DNA of 64,000 bases from Arthrobacter sunyaminii (GCF_018866305.1 NZ_CP076456.1:558001-622000), one strand, 5' to 3'. Shown: positions 26,378 to 35,788, numbered from the stretch's first letter. Program-made: numbers and translations. Notes: generated from the sequence alone by a model not told the origin.

Positions 26378-27547
26378 GTGGACCTGTTTGAATATCAGGC
26401 GCGCGATCTTTTTGAGGCGCACGGTGTACCCGTGCTTGCCGGAATCGTGGCGCACACTCCTGAAGAAGCAAAAGCTGCAGCCGAGAAGATTGGCGGCGTA
26501 GTTGTCGTCAAAGCACAGGTCAAGGTCGGTGGCCGAGGCAAGGCTGGCGGCGTCAAGGTCGCCAAGACCGCTGACGAGGCGTTCCAGTACGCCTCCGACA
26601 TCCTCGGAATGGACATCAAGGGCCATACCGTCAACACCGTGATGATCGCCCAGGGCGCTGACATTGCCGAGGAGTTCTACTTCTCCGTTCTTCTGGACCG
26701 TGCCAACCGCAACTACCTGGCCATGTGCTCGGTGGAAGGTGGCATGGAAATTGAGGTCCTCGCCGTAGAGCGCCCCGACGCCCTGGCCCGCGTTGCCGTT
26801 GACCCCGCCGTGGGCATCGACCAGGCCAAGGCCGAAGAGATCGTCGACGCCGCCGGCTTCGCGCCGGAGCTGCGCGAAGGCGTCGTCAACGCGATCCTCA
26901 AGCTGTGGGATGTCTTCGTCAAGGAAGACGCCACCCTGGTGGAGGTCAACCCGCTGGTGCGCACCGGCGCCGGTGACATCGTTGCCCTCGACGGCAAGGT
27001 TTCCCTGGATGAAAACGCAGACTTCCGCCAGCCCGGCCACGCCGCGCTGGAAGACAAGGACGCTGCCGATCCGCTCGAGGCCAAGGCCAAGGCCAACGAC
27101 CTCAACTACGTCAAGCTTGACGGCCAGGTTGGCATCATCGGCAACGGCGCCGGTCTGGTCATGTCCACGCTCGACGTCGTCGCCTACGCCGGCGAGAAGC
27201 ACGGCAACGTGAAGCCGGCCAACTTCCTGGACATCGGCGGCGGAGCTTCCGCATCCGTCATGGCCGCCGGTCTGGACGTCATCCTGAACGACGAGCAGGT
27301 CAAGTCCGTGTTCGTGAACGTCTTCGGCGGCATCACCGCCTGTGACGCCGTCGCCAACGGCATCGTCAAGGCCCTGGAAATCCTGGGCGACGAAGCCAAC
27401 AAGCCGTTGGTCGTCCGTCTGGACGGTAACAACGTCGAAGAAGGCCGCCGCATCCTCGCCGAAGCCAACCACCCGCTGGTCACGCTGGCCACCACCATGG
27501 ACGAAGGCGCCGACAAGGCTGCCGAGCTCGCTTACGCCGCTCGCTGA
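26378..27547 (+). CDS. sucC: Succinate-CoA ligase, beta subunit
   Basis: A 389-residue ATP-grasp subunit of the TCA-cycle enzyme that makes succinate, CoA and ATP or GTP from succinyl-CoA. The GTG start reads [20 protein letters not shown]. The ATP-grasp part includes [19 protein letters not shown], and the CoA-ligase part has FLDIGGGAS and [16 protein letters not shown]. It is followed by sucD after 38 bp. The 206 bp upstream region contains no gene. A small palindrome (GATCATTTGATC) lies 39 bp before the start and may be coincidental. Confidence 0.97.
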   Translation: MDLFEYQARDLFEAHGVPVLAGIVAHTPEEAKAAAEKIGGVVVVKAQVKVGGRGKAGGVKVAKTADEAFQYASDILGMDIKGHTVNTVMIAQGADIAEEFYFSVLLDRANRNYLAMCSVEGGMEIEVLAVERPDALARVAVDPAVGIDQAKAEEIVDAAGFAPELREGVVNAILKLWDVFVKEDATLVEVNPLVRTGAGDIVALDGKVSLDENADFRQPGHAALEDKDAADPLEAKAKANDLNYVKLDGQVGIIGNGAGLVMSTLDVVAYAGEKHGNVKPANFLDIGGGASASVMAAGLDVILNDEQVKSVFVNVFGGITACDAVANGIVKALEILGDEANKPLVVRLDGNNVEEGRRILAEANHPLVTLATTMDEGADKAAELAYAAR

Positions 27548-27585
27548 TCCAGAGCCTGTCGAACCTTTAGAAAGAGAATCCCCTT

Positions 27586-28488
27586 ATGTCTATCTTTTTG
27601 AACAAGGACTCCAAGGTCATCGTTCAGGGCATCACCGGCGGCGAAGGAACCAAACACACCGCCCTGATGCTCAAGGCCGGAACCCAGGTTGTCGGCGGCG
27701 TTAACGCCCGCAAGGCCGGCACCACGGTCACCCACGGCGACGTGGAACTGCCTGTTTTCGGCACCGTCACCGAGGCCATGGACAAGACCAACGCAGACGT
27801 CTCCATCGTCTTCGTGCCGCCGGCCTTCACCAAGGACGCCGTCATGGAAGCGATCGACGCCGGCATCGGCCTCGTCGTCGTCATCACCGAAGGTGTTCCC
27901 GTCCAGGATTCCGCTGAGTTCTGGGCGCACGCCCAGTCCAAGGTGGATGCCGACGGCAACCAGGTCACCCGCATCATCGGCCCGAACTGCCCCGGCATCA
28001 TTACCCCGGGCGAAGCACTGGTTGGCATCACCCCCAACAACATCACCTCCAAGGGCCCGATCGGCTTGGTCTCCAAGTCCGGCACCCTGACCTACCAGAT
28101 GATGTACGAGCTGCGTGACCTGGGCTTCTCCACCGCCATCGGCATTGGCGGCGACCCCGTCATCGGCACCACGCACATCGATGCGCTGGCCGCATTCGAA
28201 GCTGACCCGGAGACCAAGGCCATCGTCATGATCGGCGAAATCGGCGGCGACGCCGAAGAGCGTGCCGCCGAGTTCATCAAGGCCAACGTCACCAAGCCGG
28301 TTGTCGGCTACGTGGCCGGCTTCACCGCTCCCGAAGGCAAGACCATGGGCCACGCAGGCGCCATCGTCTCCGGTTCCGCAGGAACCGCTCAGGCCAAGAA
28401 GGAAGCTCTTGAAGCTGCCGGCGTGAAGGTCGGCAAGACGCCGTCCGAGACCGCCACCCTGCTGCGCGAAGTCTACGCAGCGCTCTAA
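27586..28488 (+). CDS. sucD: Succinate-CoA ligase, alpha subunit
   Basis: A 300-residue partner of SucC that binds CoA and carries the phosphohistidine. The CoA-binding Rossmann domain has [16 protein letters not shown], and the substrate region has [15 protein letters not shown]. The active-site histidine is H256 in [17 protein letters not shown]. It is in an operon with sucC and followed by a strong terminator. Confidence 0.97.
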   Translation: MSIFLNKDSKVIVQGITGGEGTKHTALMLKAGTQVVGGVNARKAGTTVTHGDVELPVFGTVTEAMDKTNADVSIVFVPPAFTKDAVMEAIDAGIGLVVVITEGVPVQDSAEFWAHAQSKVDADGNQVTRIIGPNCPGIITPGEALVGITPNNITSKGPIGLVSKSGTLTYQMMYELRDLGFSTAIGIGGDPVIGTTHIDALAAFEADPETKAIVMIGEIGGDAEERAAEFIKANVTKPVVGYVAGFTAPEGKTMGHAGAIVSGSAGTAQAKKEALEAAGVKVGKTPSETATLLREVYAAL

Positions 28489-28502
28489 CACGCACGCATC
28501 AG

Positions 28503-28543
28503 CCCCCGTCCGCCGGAGTACTTTCCGGCGGGCGGGGGTTTTT
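28503..28543 (+). terminator. Rho-independent terminator of sucCD
   Basis: CCCCCGTCCGCCGGA pairs with TCCGGCGGGCGGGGG (one G-T pair) around a 6-base loop and is followed by TTTTT. Confidence 0.92.
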
Positions 28544-28573
28544 GTGCGCTTGGCTATATCCAGAAAGAACGTG

Positions 28574-29983
28574 ATGTCCACAACTCTTACCCCCGCCTCC
28601 TCCGCACGGCAGGGCCGAAACCGCCACCGCGGTGTGCTGGGGCGTGCCTCCTGGATTGCCACCCTCGGTGGCTTCCTGTTCGGCTATGACACCGGTGTCA
28701 TCAACGGGGCGCTGCCCTTCATGACGGAGGATCTGGGCCTGACCCCGTTCACGGAAGGCCTGATTACTTCAAGCCTCCTTTTCGGAGCAGCCTTTGGTGC
28801 CCTGGCCGCAGGCCAGCTCGCTGACCGGTTCGGCCGTCGCCGGCTGTTGATGGCCCTGGCCGCAGTCTTCCTCGCCGGTGCCCTCGGTACAGCGGCTGCC
28901 CCCACCGTGGGTTTGATGGTGGTGGCCCGCGTGGTGCTGGGTCTGGCCGTGGGCGGAGCATCCGCCGTCGTGCCCATGTTCCTGTCCGAAATTGCTCCCG
29001 CTGACCGGCGCGGACAAATGGTGACGCGGGACCAGCTGATGATCGTCACCGGGCAGCTGGCCGCTTTCACGGTCAACGCGGGCATCGGCAATGCATGGGG
29101 CGGGGAGACCCACGTCTGGCGGTGGATGCTGGCCGTGGCCTCGGTTCCGGCGATCGCCCTGTGGATCGGCATGAAGTTTGTGCCGGAAAGCCCGCGCTGG
29201 CTCGCCGCGCAGGGACGCTACCCGCAGATGATGGCGGTGCTGCAGAAAATCCGCAGCACTGAAGACGCGCAGACCGAGTACGACGGCGTCCGCGCCCTGG
29301 GTGCCGGCGAAGACACCCGGCGCGGTTCCTTCAAGGACTTCGCCGAACCCTGGCTGTTCCGGGTGCTGCTGATCGGCATGGGCATGTCCGTGGTCCAGCA
29401 GATCACCGGGGTCAACGCCATCGTGTATTACGGGACGCAGATCCTCGCCGACGCCGGATTCGGCACCGAAGCCGCGCTCACCGCCAACATCGCCAACGGC
29501 GTCGTCTCCGTTGCCGCCGCGATCCTGGGCATCTGGCTGCTGGGCAGGGTGGGCCGCCGTCCCATGCTGATCACCGGCCTGATCGGCACCTCCACGACGC
29601 TGCTGCTCATCGGCGTCGCCTCCATCACGATGCCCGAGGGGACGGCCCGCGGCTTCGTGGTGTTGTCCCTGACGGTGTTGTTCCTGGCCTTCCAGCAGGG
29701 TTCCATCTCTCCGGTCACCTGGCTGATGATCGCCGAAATCTTCCCGCTGCGGGTCCGCGGGCTGGGCATGGGATTGTCCGTTTTCGTGCAGTGGATGGCG
29801 AACTTCGCCGTCGGCTTCTCTTTCCCCATGCTGATGGCCGGCCTCGGAATATCCACTACGTTCTTCATCTTCGTGGCGCTGGGCCTTTGCGCGATTGTGT
29901 TCGTGAAGCACTTCATGCCCGAAACCCGGGGACGAAGCCTGGAGCAGGTGGAAGCACAGCTGCGCGCCGCCGGCACCAAGTAG
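28574..29983 (+). CDS. Sugar-porter family MFS transporter
   Basis: A 469-residue, 12-helix permease. Sugar-porter signatures are GGFLFGYDTGVINGAL in helix 1, DRFGRRRLL between helices 2 and 3, ESPRWLAAQGR after helix 6, QQITGVNAIVYYG in helix 7 and PETRGRSLEQVE after helix 12. These match XylE/GlcP/inositol-type proton symporters, but the exact sugar is not indicated. ATG 28574 is preferred; GTG 28544 would place the start right behind the sucCD terminator. Confidence 0.9.
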   Translation: MSTTLTPASSARQGRNRHRGVLGRASWIATLGGFLFGYDTGVINGALPFMTEDLGLTPFTEGLITSSLLFGAAFGALAAGQLADRFGRRRLLMALAAVFLAGALGTAAAPTVGLMVVARVVLGLAVGGASAVVPMFLSEIAPADRRGQMVTRDQLMIVTGQLAAFTVNAGIGNAWGGETHVWRWMLAVASVPAIALWIGMKFVPESPRWLAAQGRYPQMMAVLQKIRSTEDAQTEYDGVRALGAGEDTRRGSFKDFAEPWLFRVLLIGMGMSVVQQITGVNAIVYYGTQILADAGFGTEAALTANIANGVVSVAAAILGIWLLGRVGRRPMLITGLIGTSTTLLLIGVASITMPEGTARGFVVLSLTVLFLAFQQGSISPVTWLMIAEIFPLRVRGLGMGLSVFVQWMANFAVGFSFPMLMAGLGISTTFFIFVALGLCAIVFVKHFMPETRGRSLEQVEAQLRAAGTK

Positions 29984-30078
29984 CCGGGGCCCGGCTGAAG
30001 TGTCTCGATCCAGCACGGTGCTTCGAAGGGGTATGAAACGGCGGTCATGGCGGGACCTCGAGTTCATGGCGTCATTGG

Positions 30079-30120
30079 ATGCGGTAACAGCGGCAGAGTC
30101 CTCTGCCGCTGTTACCGCAT
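30079..30120. terminator. Bidirectional stem-loop between convergent genes
   Basis: A perfect 19-bp stem pairs ATGCGGTAACAGCGGCAGA (30079-30097) with the reverse complement ending at 30120, around a GTCC loop. It lies between the sugar transporter and the convergent hydrolase gene. There is no clear T-tract. Confidence 0.75.
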
Positions 30121-30135
30121 GGCAGGGCAGAAGAC

Positions 30136-31689
30136 CTAGGGAACCACAGGGTAGGCGCCAACCGTCGGCACCGTGACCGACGCCGTGAAGCTGGTCAGGG
30201 CCGTCGCCTTCGGCAGTGCGTAGACGGACGTTGCCGGCGTCACCTGCAGCACCAGCCTGCTGGCGGACGTTACGGTGTAGGACACCTCTTCCAAGGGCAC
30301 TGTCACCGTGCGTTCCCGGCCGTCCAGGATGAGGGGAACCGGGGTGACCTGGTTGCCCAGCACCAGCGACGCCCGGGACCTGTCGATGATCTGCGCATAC
30401 ACATGGGTGTTCCCCCGGGGTGCGTATCCGCGGTAGGTCAGGGTCAGCTGCGGAGCTCCAAAGACCGACGTCGTCACCGCCGGCGCGCTGATGGGCACGT
30501 TGACGGCCGACGGCGCCACGGCCGCCGCAACAACCGCGCCGCTGAGGGCAGCCGGCGTCAGCAGCAGCGGACCCTTGCCGGACCCGGTCAGCGACCCGGT
30601 GGCTGCCGGATAACCCGGAGCCGCGCGGGTCACGCCAAACTGGTCGATGAACTCGAACGCCGCTCCGGTATCCACCGGTGCATCCTGCAGATACTTGCCG
30701 AACCAGTTCAGCACAGCAGGAGTGATGCGGTCCGGTCCGGCCGTGGAGTTGCACAGACCGTGACCGCCGCAGAACTGCAGCATCTTGGTGGGGGTGCCGG
30801 CGCTGCTGATCAGTTCATAGTTGCGGGTGGCTTCGGAGAGCGTAAAGAGGGTATCCGCGGTGCCCTGGATGATCAGGGTCGGTGCCGTGATGGACGTGAA
30901 CATCTCGTCCGGGGTGAGCGAGGCGAAGTACGCCACGGATTCGGAGCTGAGCCGGTTCGGATAGGTCAGCCCCTCCTTGCAGGCTTTGCGCACAGGCGCG
31001 GACAGTGCGCCCTGGTTGCCAACGAGCGAACCCAGCTGGCCCAGCGCGGTGCCTTCGGCGCAGAGCAACGCACCCCAGCCAGTCTTGAACGAGCCTTCTT
31101 TGTACAGGCTGGTGGTCAGGTCATTCCAGGCGATGGTGGGGGCGATGGCGTCTACGCGCGGATCCTGGGACGCCAGGACAAATTGGATGCCGCCGCCGTA
31201 GGAAGCACCTGCCATGCCAAGTACCGGATCCCCCGGGGCATCCAGGCGGGCCTCGGGCTGGGCCGCGATGTAATCCACGATGGCCTGGGCGTCCCGGCCC
31301 TCGTACTGCGGGTTGTTGATGTAGGCCTCGCCGCCGCTGAGGCCGAAGCCGCGCGGGTCCCAGGTCACCACGTTGTATCCGGCATCGCGCAGGGGAGCGA
31401 TGCCGATGGAACCGATGAGTGTGCTGGTGGAAGTGACGGGGAGGCGTCCGCCGGGAAGCCCGAACCCTGGCCCAACCATTACGGTGGGCGCCTGCTGGCC
31501 GGAGGCAAGACCCGCGGCCGGAAAGAAGTTGGTGTGGATGGGAGTGCCGTCAAAACTCGTGATGACGACGTCGGTGCGGACGGCGGGTGCGGCTGCTTGA
31601 ACCGGTGCCGCCCATACGGCGGGAGCCGCTGCCAGGGATGAGCCCAGCAGTCCTGCTGCTGCGGCCAGAATACCAAGATGCTTCCTCAT
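30136..31689 (-). CDS. Secreted alpha/beta hydrolase, CocE/NonD-like
   Basis: A 517-residue protein with a signal peptide (residues 1-32: MRKHL, hydrophobic core, cleavage near VWA-AP). The hydrolase fold has the oxyanion region WDPRGFGLSGG, the nucleophile elbow GASYGGG (Ser), an acidic residue in IQGTADTLF and a histidine in FCGGHGLC. The C-terminal 150 residues are beta-rich, with a sugar- or CocE-like jelly-roll (TYRGYAPRGNTHVYAQI and VTVPLEEVSYTV). It resembles Xaa-Pro dipeptidyl-peptidase/cocaine-esterase-type acyl hydrolases exported from actinobacteria; the substrate is unknown. ATG 31689 has GAGG 6 bases upstream. Confidence 0.85.
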   Translation of the reverse strand: MRKHLGILAAAAGLLGSSLAAAPAVWAAPVQAAAPAVRTDVVITSFDGTPIHTNFFPAAGLASGQQAPTVMVGPGFGLPGGRLPVTSTSTLIGSIGIAPLRDAGYNVVTWDPRGFGLSGGEAYINNPQYEGRDAQAIVDYIAAQPEARLDAPGDPVLGMAGASYGGGIQFVLASQDPRVDAIAPTIAWNDLTTSLYKEGSFKTGWGALLCAEGTALGQLGSLVGNQGALSAPVRKACKEGLTYPNRLSSESVAYFASLTPDEMFTSITAPTLIIQGTADTLFTLSEATRNYELISSAGTPTKMLQFCGGHGLCNSTAGPDRITPAVLNWFGKYLQDAPVDTGAAFEFIDQFGVTRAAPGYPAATGSLTGSGKGPLLLTPAALSGAVVAAAVAPSAVNVPISAPAVTTSVFGAPQLTLTYRGYAPRGNTHVYAQIIDRSRASLVLGNQVTPVPLILDGRERTVTVPLEEVSYTVTSASRLVLQVTPATSVYALPKATALTSFTASVTVPTVGAYPVVP

Positions 31690-31741
31690 AGGGACCTCAT
31701 TGTCTCTGTGCGTGATTGTCGCAAAGCATGGCGTGGAGCGA

Positions 31742-31757
31742 GTTACCATTCGGTAAC
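31742..31757. promoter_or_regulatory. Inverted repeat upstream of the secreted hydrolase gene
   Basis: GTTACC-ATTC-GGTAAC lies 53-68 bp before the hydrolase start, in a 288 bp gene-free region. Its size and symmetry suit a TetR-type repressor site, but no regulator gene is next to it. Confidence 0.4.
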
Positions 31758-31922
31758 TTGTGGGAGGCTATGCAGAGGATTGAGGTACCGCAAGGAAGAC
31801 GGTCAAATTGGGGCCAAATTAGGGGAATTAGCGGTTCCCGCTGCCGGGGAGTCTTCAGCCAGGTTCTGTCGTCAAGTACTCTCCCGCCTTCACATGAGCT
31901 GTTGCCTCCAGCCGAGACAGCA

Positions 31923-31965
31923 GAGGCCCGCGCAGCATTCTCAAGAATAATGCTGCGCGGGCCTC
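31923..31965 (-). terminator. Stem-loop after the BCCT transporter gene
   Basis: GAGGCCCGCGCAGCATT (31923-31939) pairs perfectly over 17 bp with the strand ending at 31965, around a 9-base loop. It begins 13 bp after the transporter's stop codon. It lacks a T-tract on the minus strand, so it may slow or end transcription, or protect the mRNA end. Confidence 0.65.
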
Positions 31966-31977
31966 AGCTTCTGCTGG

Positions 31978-33858
31978 CTAGCTGCGCGGGCGCAGCGGTC
32001 CGCCGTCGCCCGCGGGCGTTCCGGCCTGCGCTGAACGCGCGGGCACGGGGGCGGGGGTGGCGGCGTCGTGCGTGGTGGCCTCGTGCTCATGCGTGGACAG
32101 GTCGAAGGTCGATCCGCCGTGCTCATCCACACCGGAGGCGATAGCCCGTTCAACCACTGACCTGGCCAGCCGGCGTCGCAGGGCCATCGGATCGCGGGTC
32201 AGGTCCTTGGCGAGGGCAACGGTCATCAGCAGCATGACGAGCGCGAACGGCAGCGCCGCCACGATGGTGATCCGCTGCAGGGCAGCCAGCGCCGTTGACG
32301 GATCGGCGTCGTCTCCCGCCAGGAGCATGACCGCCGCCACCGCACCGGTCAGGACACCCCAGAAGATGACGACGCCGCGGGCCGGCTTGTCAGACCCGTT
32401 GGAGCTCAGGGATGCCATCACAATGGATGCGGAGTCCGCACCGGTGACGAAGAAGATGCCCACCAGCACCATGGCCAGGATACCGACGGCCGCAGCAATC
32501 AGGTTGGGCATGGGCAGCAGGGCAAACAGCTCGAAGAGGGCTGCGTCCGAGCCGGCAGCCGCCGTCAGGGCATCTGCCTCACCCGGAGCGGCAGTCTGGG
32601 ACGTGCCGATGGCGGCGCCGCCGAAAATCGAGAACCAGAGGACGGTGACCACGAAAGGAACCAGCAGGACGCCGCTGACAAATTGCCGGATGGTCCGCCC
32701 GCGGCTGATGCGGGCAATGAACATGCCAACAAACGGCGTCCAGGAAAGCCACCAGGCCCAGTAGAAGATGGTCCATCCGGAGAGCCAGGCACGCATGGAT
32801 TCGTCGCCGACGGCCTCGGTGCGTGACGCCATCTCGGCCATGTTGCCGGCGTAGTCGGCAATGGCGGAGGGAATTACGTTAAGGATGAACAGGGTGGGGC
32901 CGGCGATAAACACGACGATCGCCAGCAGCAGTGCAAGGCCCATGTTGATGTTGGAGAGCCACTGGATGCCCTTGGAGATCCCGGACATGGCTGAGCCTAC
33001 GAAGCACGCCGTCAGGATCGCGACGATGCCAACCAGGATGGGGGCGCCGACGGTGTCGACCCAGCCGGTTGATTCCATGCCGCTGCCAATCTGCAGTGCA
33101 CCCAGGCCAAGGGAGGCCGCGGTGCCGAAGAGAGTCGCGAAAATGGCAAAAACGTTCAGCAGCTTGCCCAGTGGACCGTCAACCCGTGCCCGGCCAAAGA
33201 GGGAGGTGAAGGTGGAGGAAATGAGCTGCTTGCGTCCAAGCCGGTAGCTGCCGTAAGCCATGGCGATGCCAACAATTGCGTACATGGCCCAGGGATGCAG
33301 TCCCCAATGGAACATTGAAGTGGCCATGGCGGTGCGCAGGGCTTCCGGAGTCTGTCCGTCAACGGTGCCGGGAGGAGGCGAAACGTAGTGGAACAGCGGT
33401 TCCGCAACGCCGTAGAACATCAGGCCGATGCCCATGCCGGCAGCGAACATCATGGAGATCCAGGACAGTGTCTTGAACTCCGGTTCCTCATCGTCCTTGC
33501 CCAGCGGAATGTTGCCAAAACGGCCCAGGGCGAGCCACAGGACGTAAACCACGAAGAAGGACGCCAGCAGGACAAACAGCCAGCCGGTGTTGGCCATGAC
33601 CCAGTCCAGAGCGGTCTGGGACGACCTGGCCAGCGAATCACCGCCCACGAATCCCCACAGGATGAAGGCAATGGCCAGTGCACCGGTGATTCCGAAGAGG
33701 ACCTTGTCCAGTTTGGCCGGTACGTCGGCCTGGCGGGCAGCTTCATGCGCCCGTTCGGTTTCCAGGAGCTGCTGGAGCAGTTCCTGGTCCGGATCAGCTT
33801 CTGCAATCAGAGCGTCTTCCCCCGGGATGGCGGGGGGAATTTCAGTCGTGTTAGCCAT
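31978..33858 (-). CDS. BCCT-family betaine/choline/carnitine transporter
   Basis: A 626-residue sodium- or proton-coupled osmolyte transporter with 12 helices. The family core is seen in MGIGLMFYGVAEPLFHY (residues 142-158) and the tryptophan-rich signature FYWAWWLSWTPFVGMFIARI, which carries the betaine-binding aromatic residues. The first 48 residues are acidic and cytosolic. The last 65 residues form a His/Glu/Thr/Pro-rich tail, the position where BetP has its osmosensing domain. It likely takes up glycine betaine under osmotic stress. A 10-bp direct repeat lies upstream. Confidence 0.93.
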   Translation of the reverse strand: MANTTEIPPAIPGEDALIAEADPDQELLQQLLETERAHEAARQADVPAKLDKVLFGITGALAIAFILWGFVGGDSLARSSQTALDWVMANTGWLFVLLASFFVVYVLWLALGRFGNIPLGKDDEEPEFKTLSWISMMFAAGMGIGLMFYGVAEPLFHYVSPPPGTVDGQTPEALRTAMATSMFHWGLHPWAMYAIVGIAMAYGSYRLGRKQLISSTFTSLFGRARVDGPLGKLLNVFAIFATLFGTAASLGLGALQIGSGMESTGWVDTVGAPILVGIVAILTACFVGSAMSGISKGIQWLSNINMGLALLLAIVVFIAGPTLFILNVIPSAIADYAGNMAEMASRTEAVGDESMRAWLSGWTIFYWAWWLSWTPFVGMFIARISRGRTIRQFVSGVLLVPFVVTVLWFSIFGGAAIGTSQTAAPGEADALTAAAGSDAALFELFALLPMPNLIAAAVGILAMVLVGIFFVTGADSASIVMASLSSNGSDKPARGVVIFWGVLTGAVAAVMLLAGDDADPSTALAALQRITIVAALPFALVMLLMTVALAKDLTRDPMALRRRLARSVVERAIASGVDEHGGSTFDLSTHEHEATTHDAATPAPVPARSAQAGTPAGDGGPLRPRS

Positions 33859-34230
33859 AGGCCTTCCTAGATATTAACGGAAGAATGCCCGGTATTCGTA
33901 AGGATATTTCGGGCGGCTGGGATGAGGCGGCTGGTCCCGGAATTTGCAGGCATAAACTCTGCGGGCATGGCTTTTACCGGGTGATGAAAGCGACGCTGCC
34001 CCTCTTCTGCGTTTCTTCCGCACCTGATACGTAGTGATGCGTAGTCCTTCTTAGGCTTTCCCGGTTGTACATTCAAGTCAAATTGCGCAGGAGTAAAATT
34101 GTCCGGAAATTGCCCAAAAAAGGCTCACAACCGCGGACCTGTGCCGATTTCGGCCGGGGGCGGGGTGTGGAAACACACAGCACCTTTGTGATCGGGAGCT
34201 CAGGTAAATCAGAGGCAGGAACCCCGCCCG
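33859..34230. other. 372 bp gene-free region upstream of the BCCT gene, with a 10-bp direct repeat
   Basis: There is no credible gene here. The 69-codon minus-strand reading (33867-34076) has no family likeness and covers a leader-like stretch. The region is more AT-rich than its surroundings and holds the direct repeat GATACGTAGT-GATGCGTAGT at 34026-34045, about 170 bp before the transporter start, which could be a regulator site. An A-run and paired CCGG segments may form part of a transcript leader. I could not match it to a known riboswitch class. Confidence 0.45.
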
Positions 34231-34746
34231 CTACAGTCCCCGCCGCGCGGCACCGTGGCTGCGCTCCAACCGCGCCAAGGCACGCATGCACTCATCTTCA
34301 GCGGCGCTCAGTTCCAGTGCCAATTGGTCTGCTCTGCTCTGTAGAAGGAGCACGGGAAGACTGGGCGGGCCGTTTCCGGCAGGCAAAGCGCCGGTTGGCG
34401 CCGGGCAGTTGTTCTCCTCCAGAAGCTCACCGGCTTCGGCCTGGAGCTCAAGGCGCTTCCGGTGGATTTCTTCGACAGCGCCCGCGAAGGCCCTCAGTGC
34501 CGAGGCTGCATGGGAGGCGGCTTGCAGTACTGCTTCCCCTGCGGTGCGGGGCAGGTCCATGCCGCCGCGGACCTGAAACTGTTCGGGGGCTTCATAGGCA
34601 TCGGCCAAAAGCGACCACCTGGCATGTGCCCGCTGAAGGGAATCGTTGATGATGGAACCTCGGTGCAGGATGGCCGCTGCGCTTTCCTCAAGCTCCGAGG
34701 GGGCCGGCAAGCCCGCCGTAGCCGTCAGGTCGATGGAGGTGCTCAT
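34231..34746 (-). CDS. Helical protein resembling type VII (ESX-like) substrate N-termini
   Basis: A 171-residue, mostly helical soluble protein with no signal peptide. The pattern of a first helix, then WSLLADAYEAPEQ, then a second long helix (AVEEIHRKRLELQAEAGELLEE) resembles the N-terminal region of long actinobacterial WXG/LXG-like exported proteins. It stops where those proteins usually continue into a longer helical or toxin part. Its ATG overlaps the stop of the upstream gene by 4 bp (ATGA), so the two are translated together, like known substrate pairs. No secretion ATPase (EccC) gene is in the window. The function is unknown and the ESX link is inference. Confidence 0.6.
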   Translation of the reverse strand: MSTSIDLTATAGLPAPSELEESAAAILHRGSIINDSLQRAHARWSLLADAYEAPEQFQVRGGMDLPRTAGEAVLQAASHAASALRAFAGAVEEIHRKRLELQAEAGELLEENNCPAPTGALPAGNGPPSLPVLLLQSRADQLALELSAAEDECMRALARLERSHGAARRGL

Positions 34747-35687
34747 GTCAGTCCCCACTTTCGGCTGCCGGGGCCGGCATCGTATTCAGCCGGAGTCTCG
34801 GCGTCGGCGGGTATGGTCTGGCGGCCAATCAGCATCTGCGCGACGGGCAGCTCTGTGCCCACCCGGGGAACCTCCAGCGGGACAAGGGGGTAGTAATAAT
34901 CCGGAGGAGGCAGGAAGCCCACGTCCGGCAGCCGATGCGGACAGGGGCAGCCCGGCACCGGCCAGAATCCCCAGAGCCAGGGAGATCTGTGTATGCCGGG
35001 CCCGTGGGGCCACCGGGGCAGCCCGGGGAACCACGGAGGACGCATCCACCGTGGCGGGCCCAGCCACCACGGCGGACGCCGCCACCACGGCAGCTGCATC
35101 CACCAGTACGGGATTCTCAGCAGCGGGTTCGGCAGGACGGGAAGGGGCTTCCGCGGCCAGACGGGCTTCCAGGGCGGCGGTCCGGGCAGAGGCACAACAG
35201 CTCCGCGTTCCGGCTCCGGCTCTTTGCCCGGGGGCGGTGACGGCAAAGGCCGGGGCAAGGGCACAGCGGGCGGAACCACCGAACCTCGATCCGGCTCGAC
35301 ACGCGGCCTGGCCTCCGGCACGGCCCCGGGAAGTACAGCGGGCAGCGTTTTCCCCGGGTTGCCGGAACCGGCAGCCGGCACAGCTGCTGCCGCTGCCTCG
35401 GCGCGCCTGCGCATCTCCTCATCGGCGGCGACGTACTCGGCAACCGCAGCCTTCACGGACTGAACGGCGCGGTCCGAGCTGACCAATCCGGAGCGGAGGT
35501 CATGGAACAGCGTTTCGGCCGCAAAGTTAGTGAAAGCCCGTGCCACCGGGCTGACGCCGAGCGAGGCTGTGACCGCGTCCACCCCGCCCTGGAGATCTGT
35601 TTGTTGGGTGACCAGCGAAGCGAGCTCTGCTTCCGTGTCCTGCAGGGCAGCCATGACCGCAGCGGTGTCAATGTTGTAGGCGGCCAC
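34743..35687 (-). CDS. DUF6507-like helical domain fused to a Pro/Trp-rich segment
   Basis: A 314-residue protein from a GTG start with AAGGGGAA upstream. Residues 1-100 are helical and resemble DUF6507 (start AAYNIDTAAV, then GVSPVARAFTNFAAE and AVAEYVAADEEMRRRA), a family encoded beside WXG-type exported proteins. Residues 105-170 are Pro-rich. Residues 173-242 contain 14 tryptophans among prolines and arginines (for example PWWRRPPWWLGPPRW). The end (262-314) has PPPDYYYPLVPLE. No signal peptide or classical membrane helix is seen. It is coupled to the 171-residue gene. Other frames are also open through the Trp-rich DNA, so a frameshift cannot be excluded. Confidence 0.6.
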   Translation of the reverse strand: MAAYNIDTAAVMAALQDTEAELASLVTQQTDLQGGVDAVTASLGVSPVARAFTNFAAETLFHDLRSGLVSSDRAVQSVKAAVAEYVAADEEMRRRAEAAAAAVPAAGSGNPGKTLPAVLPGAVPEARPRVEPDRGSVVPPAVPLPRPLPSPPPGKEPEPERGAVVPLPGPPPWKPVWPRKPLPVLPNPLLRIPYWWMQLPWWRRPPWWLGPPRWMRPPWFPGLPRWPHGPGIHRSPWLWGFWPVPGCPCPHRLPDVGFLPPPDYYYPLVPLEVPRVGTELPVAQMLIGRQTIPADAETPAEYDAGPGSRKWGLT

Positions 35688-35788
35688 GAGTTCCCCTTCC
35701 GATGCCCGGCGGCTGGCCGGTCAGCTCAATCTAACCGGTCCGGTTAGCCTCGGATACGGGAGCTTCCCGCCTGTGGAAAACCCCGGAG

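Noticed and set aside
26330..27472. A 380-codon frame opposite sucC
   Set aside because: It is the antisense mirror of a certain sucC gene; the same holds for the frame opposite sucD.
28769..30754. A 661-codon minus-strand frame opposite the sugar transporter
   Set aside because: It runs through the transporter gene, a terminator stem and part of the hydrolase gene in the wrong frame, and has no recognisable domain.
33867..34076. A 69-codon gene before the BCCT transporter
   Set aside because: It has no ribosome site, no hydrophobic or folded pattern and no family likeness, and it lies in a leader-like region.
34786..35463. Alternative frames through the Trp-rich DNA, on both strands, as separate genes
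   Set aside because: The Ala/Val-rich and Gly/Arg-rich translations have no starts with good ribosome sites. The annotated frame is the one coupled at both ends, although the alternative is kept as a caveat.
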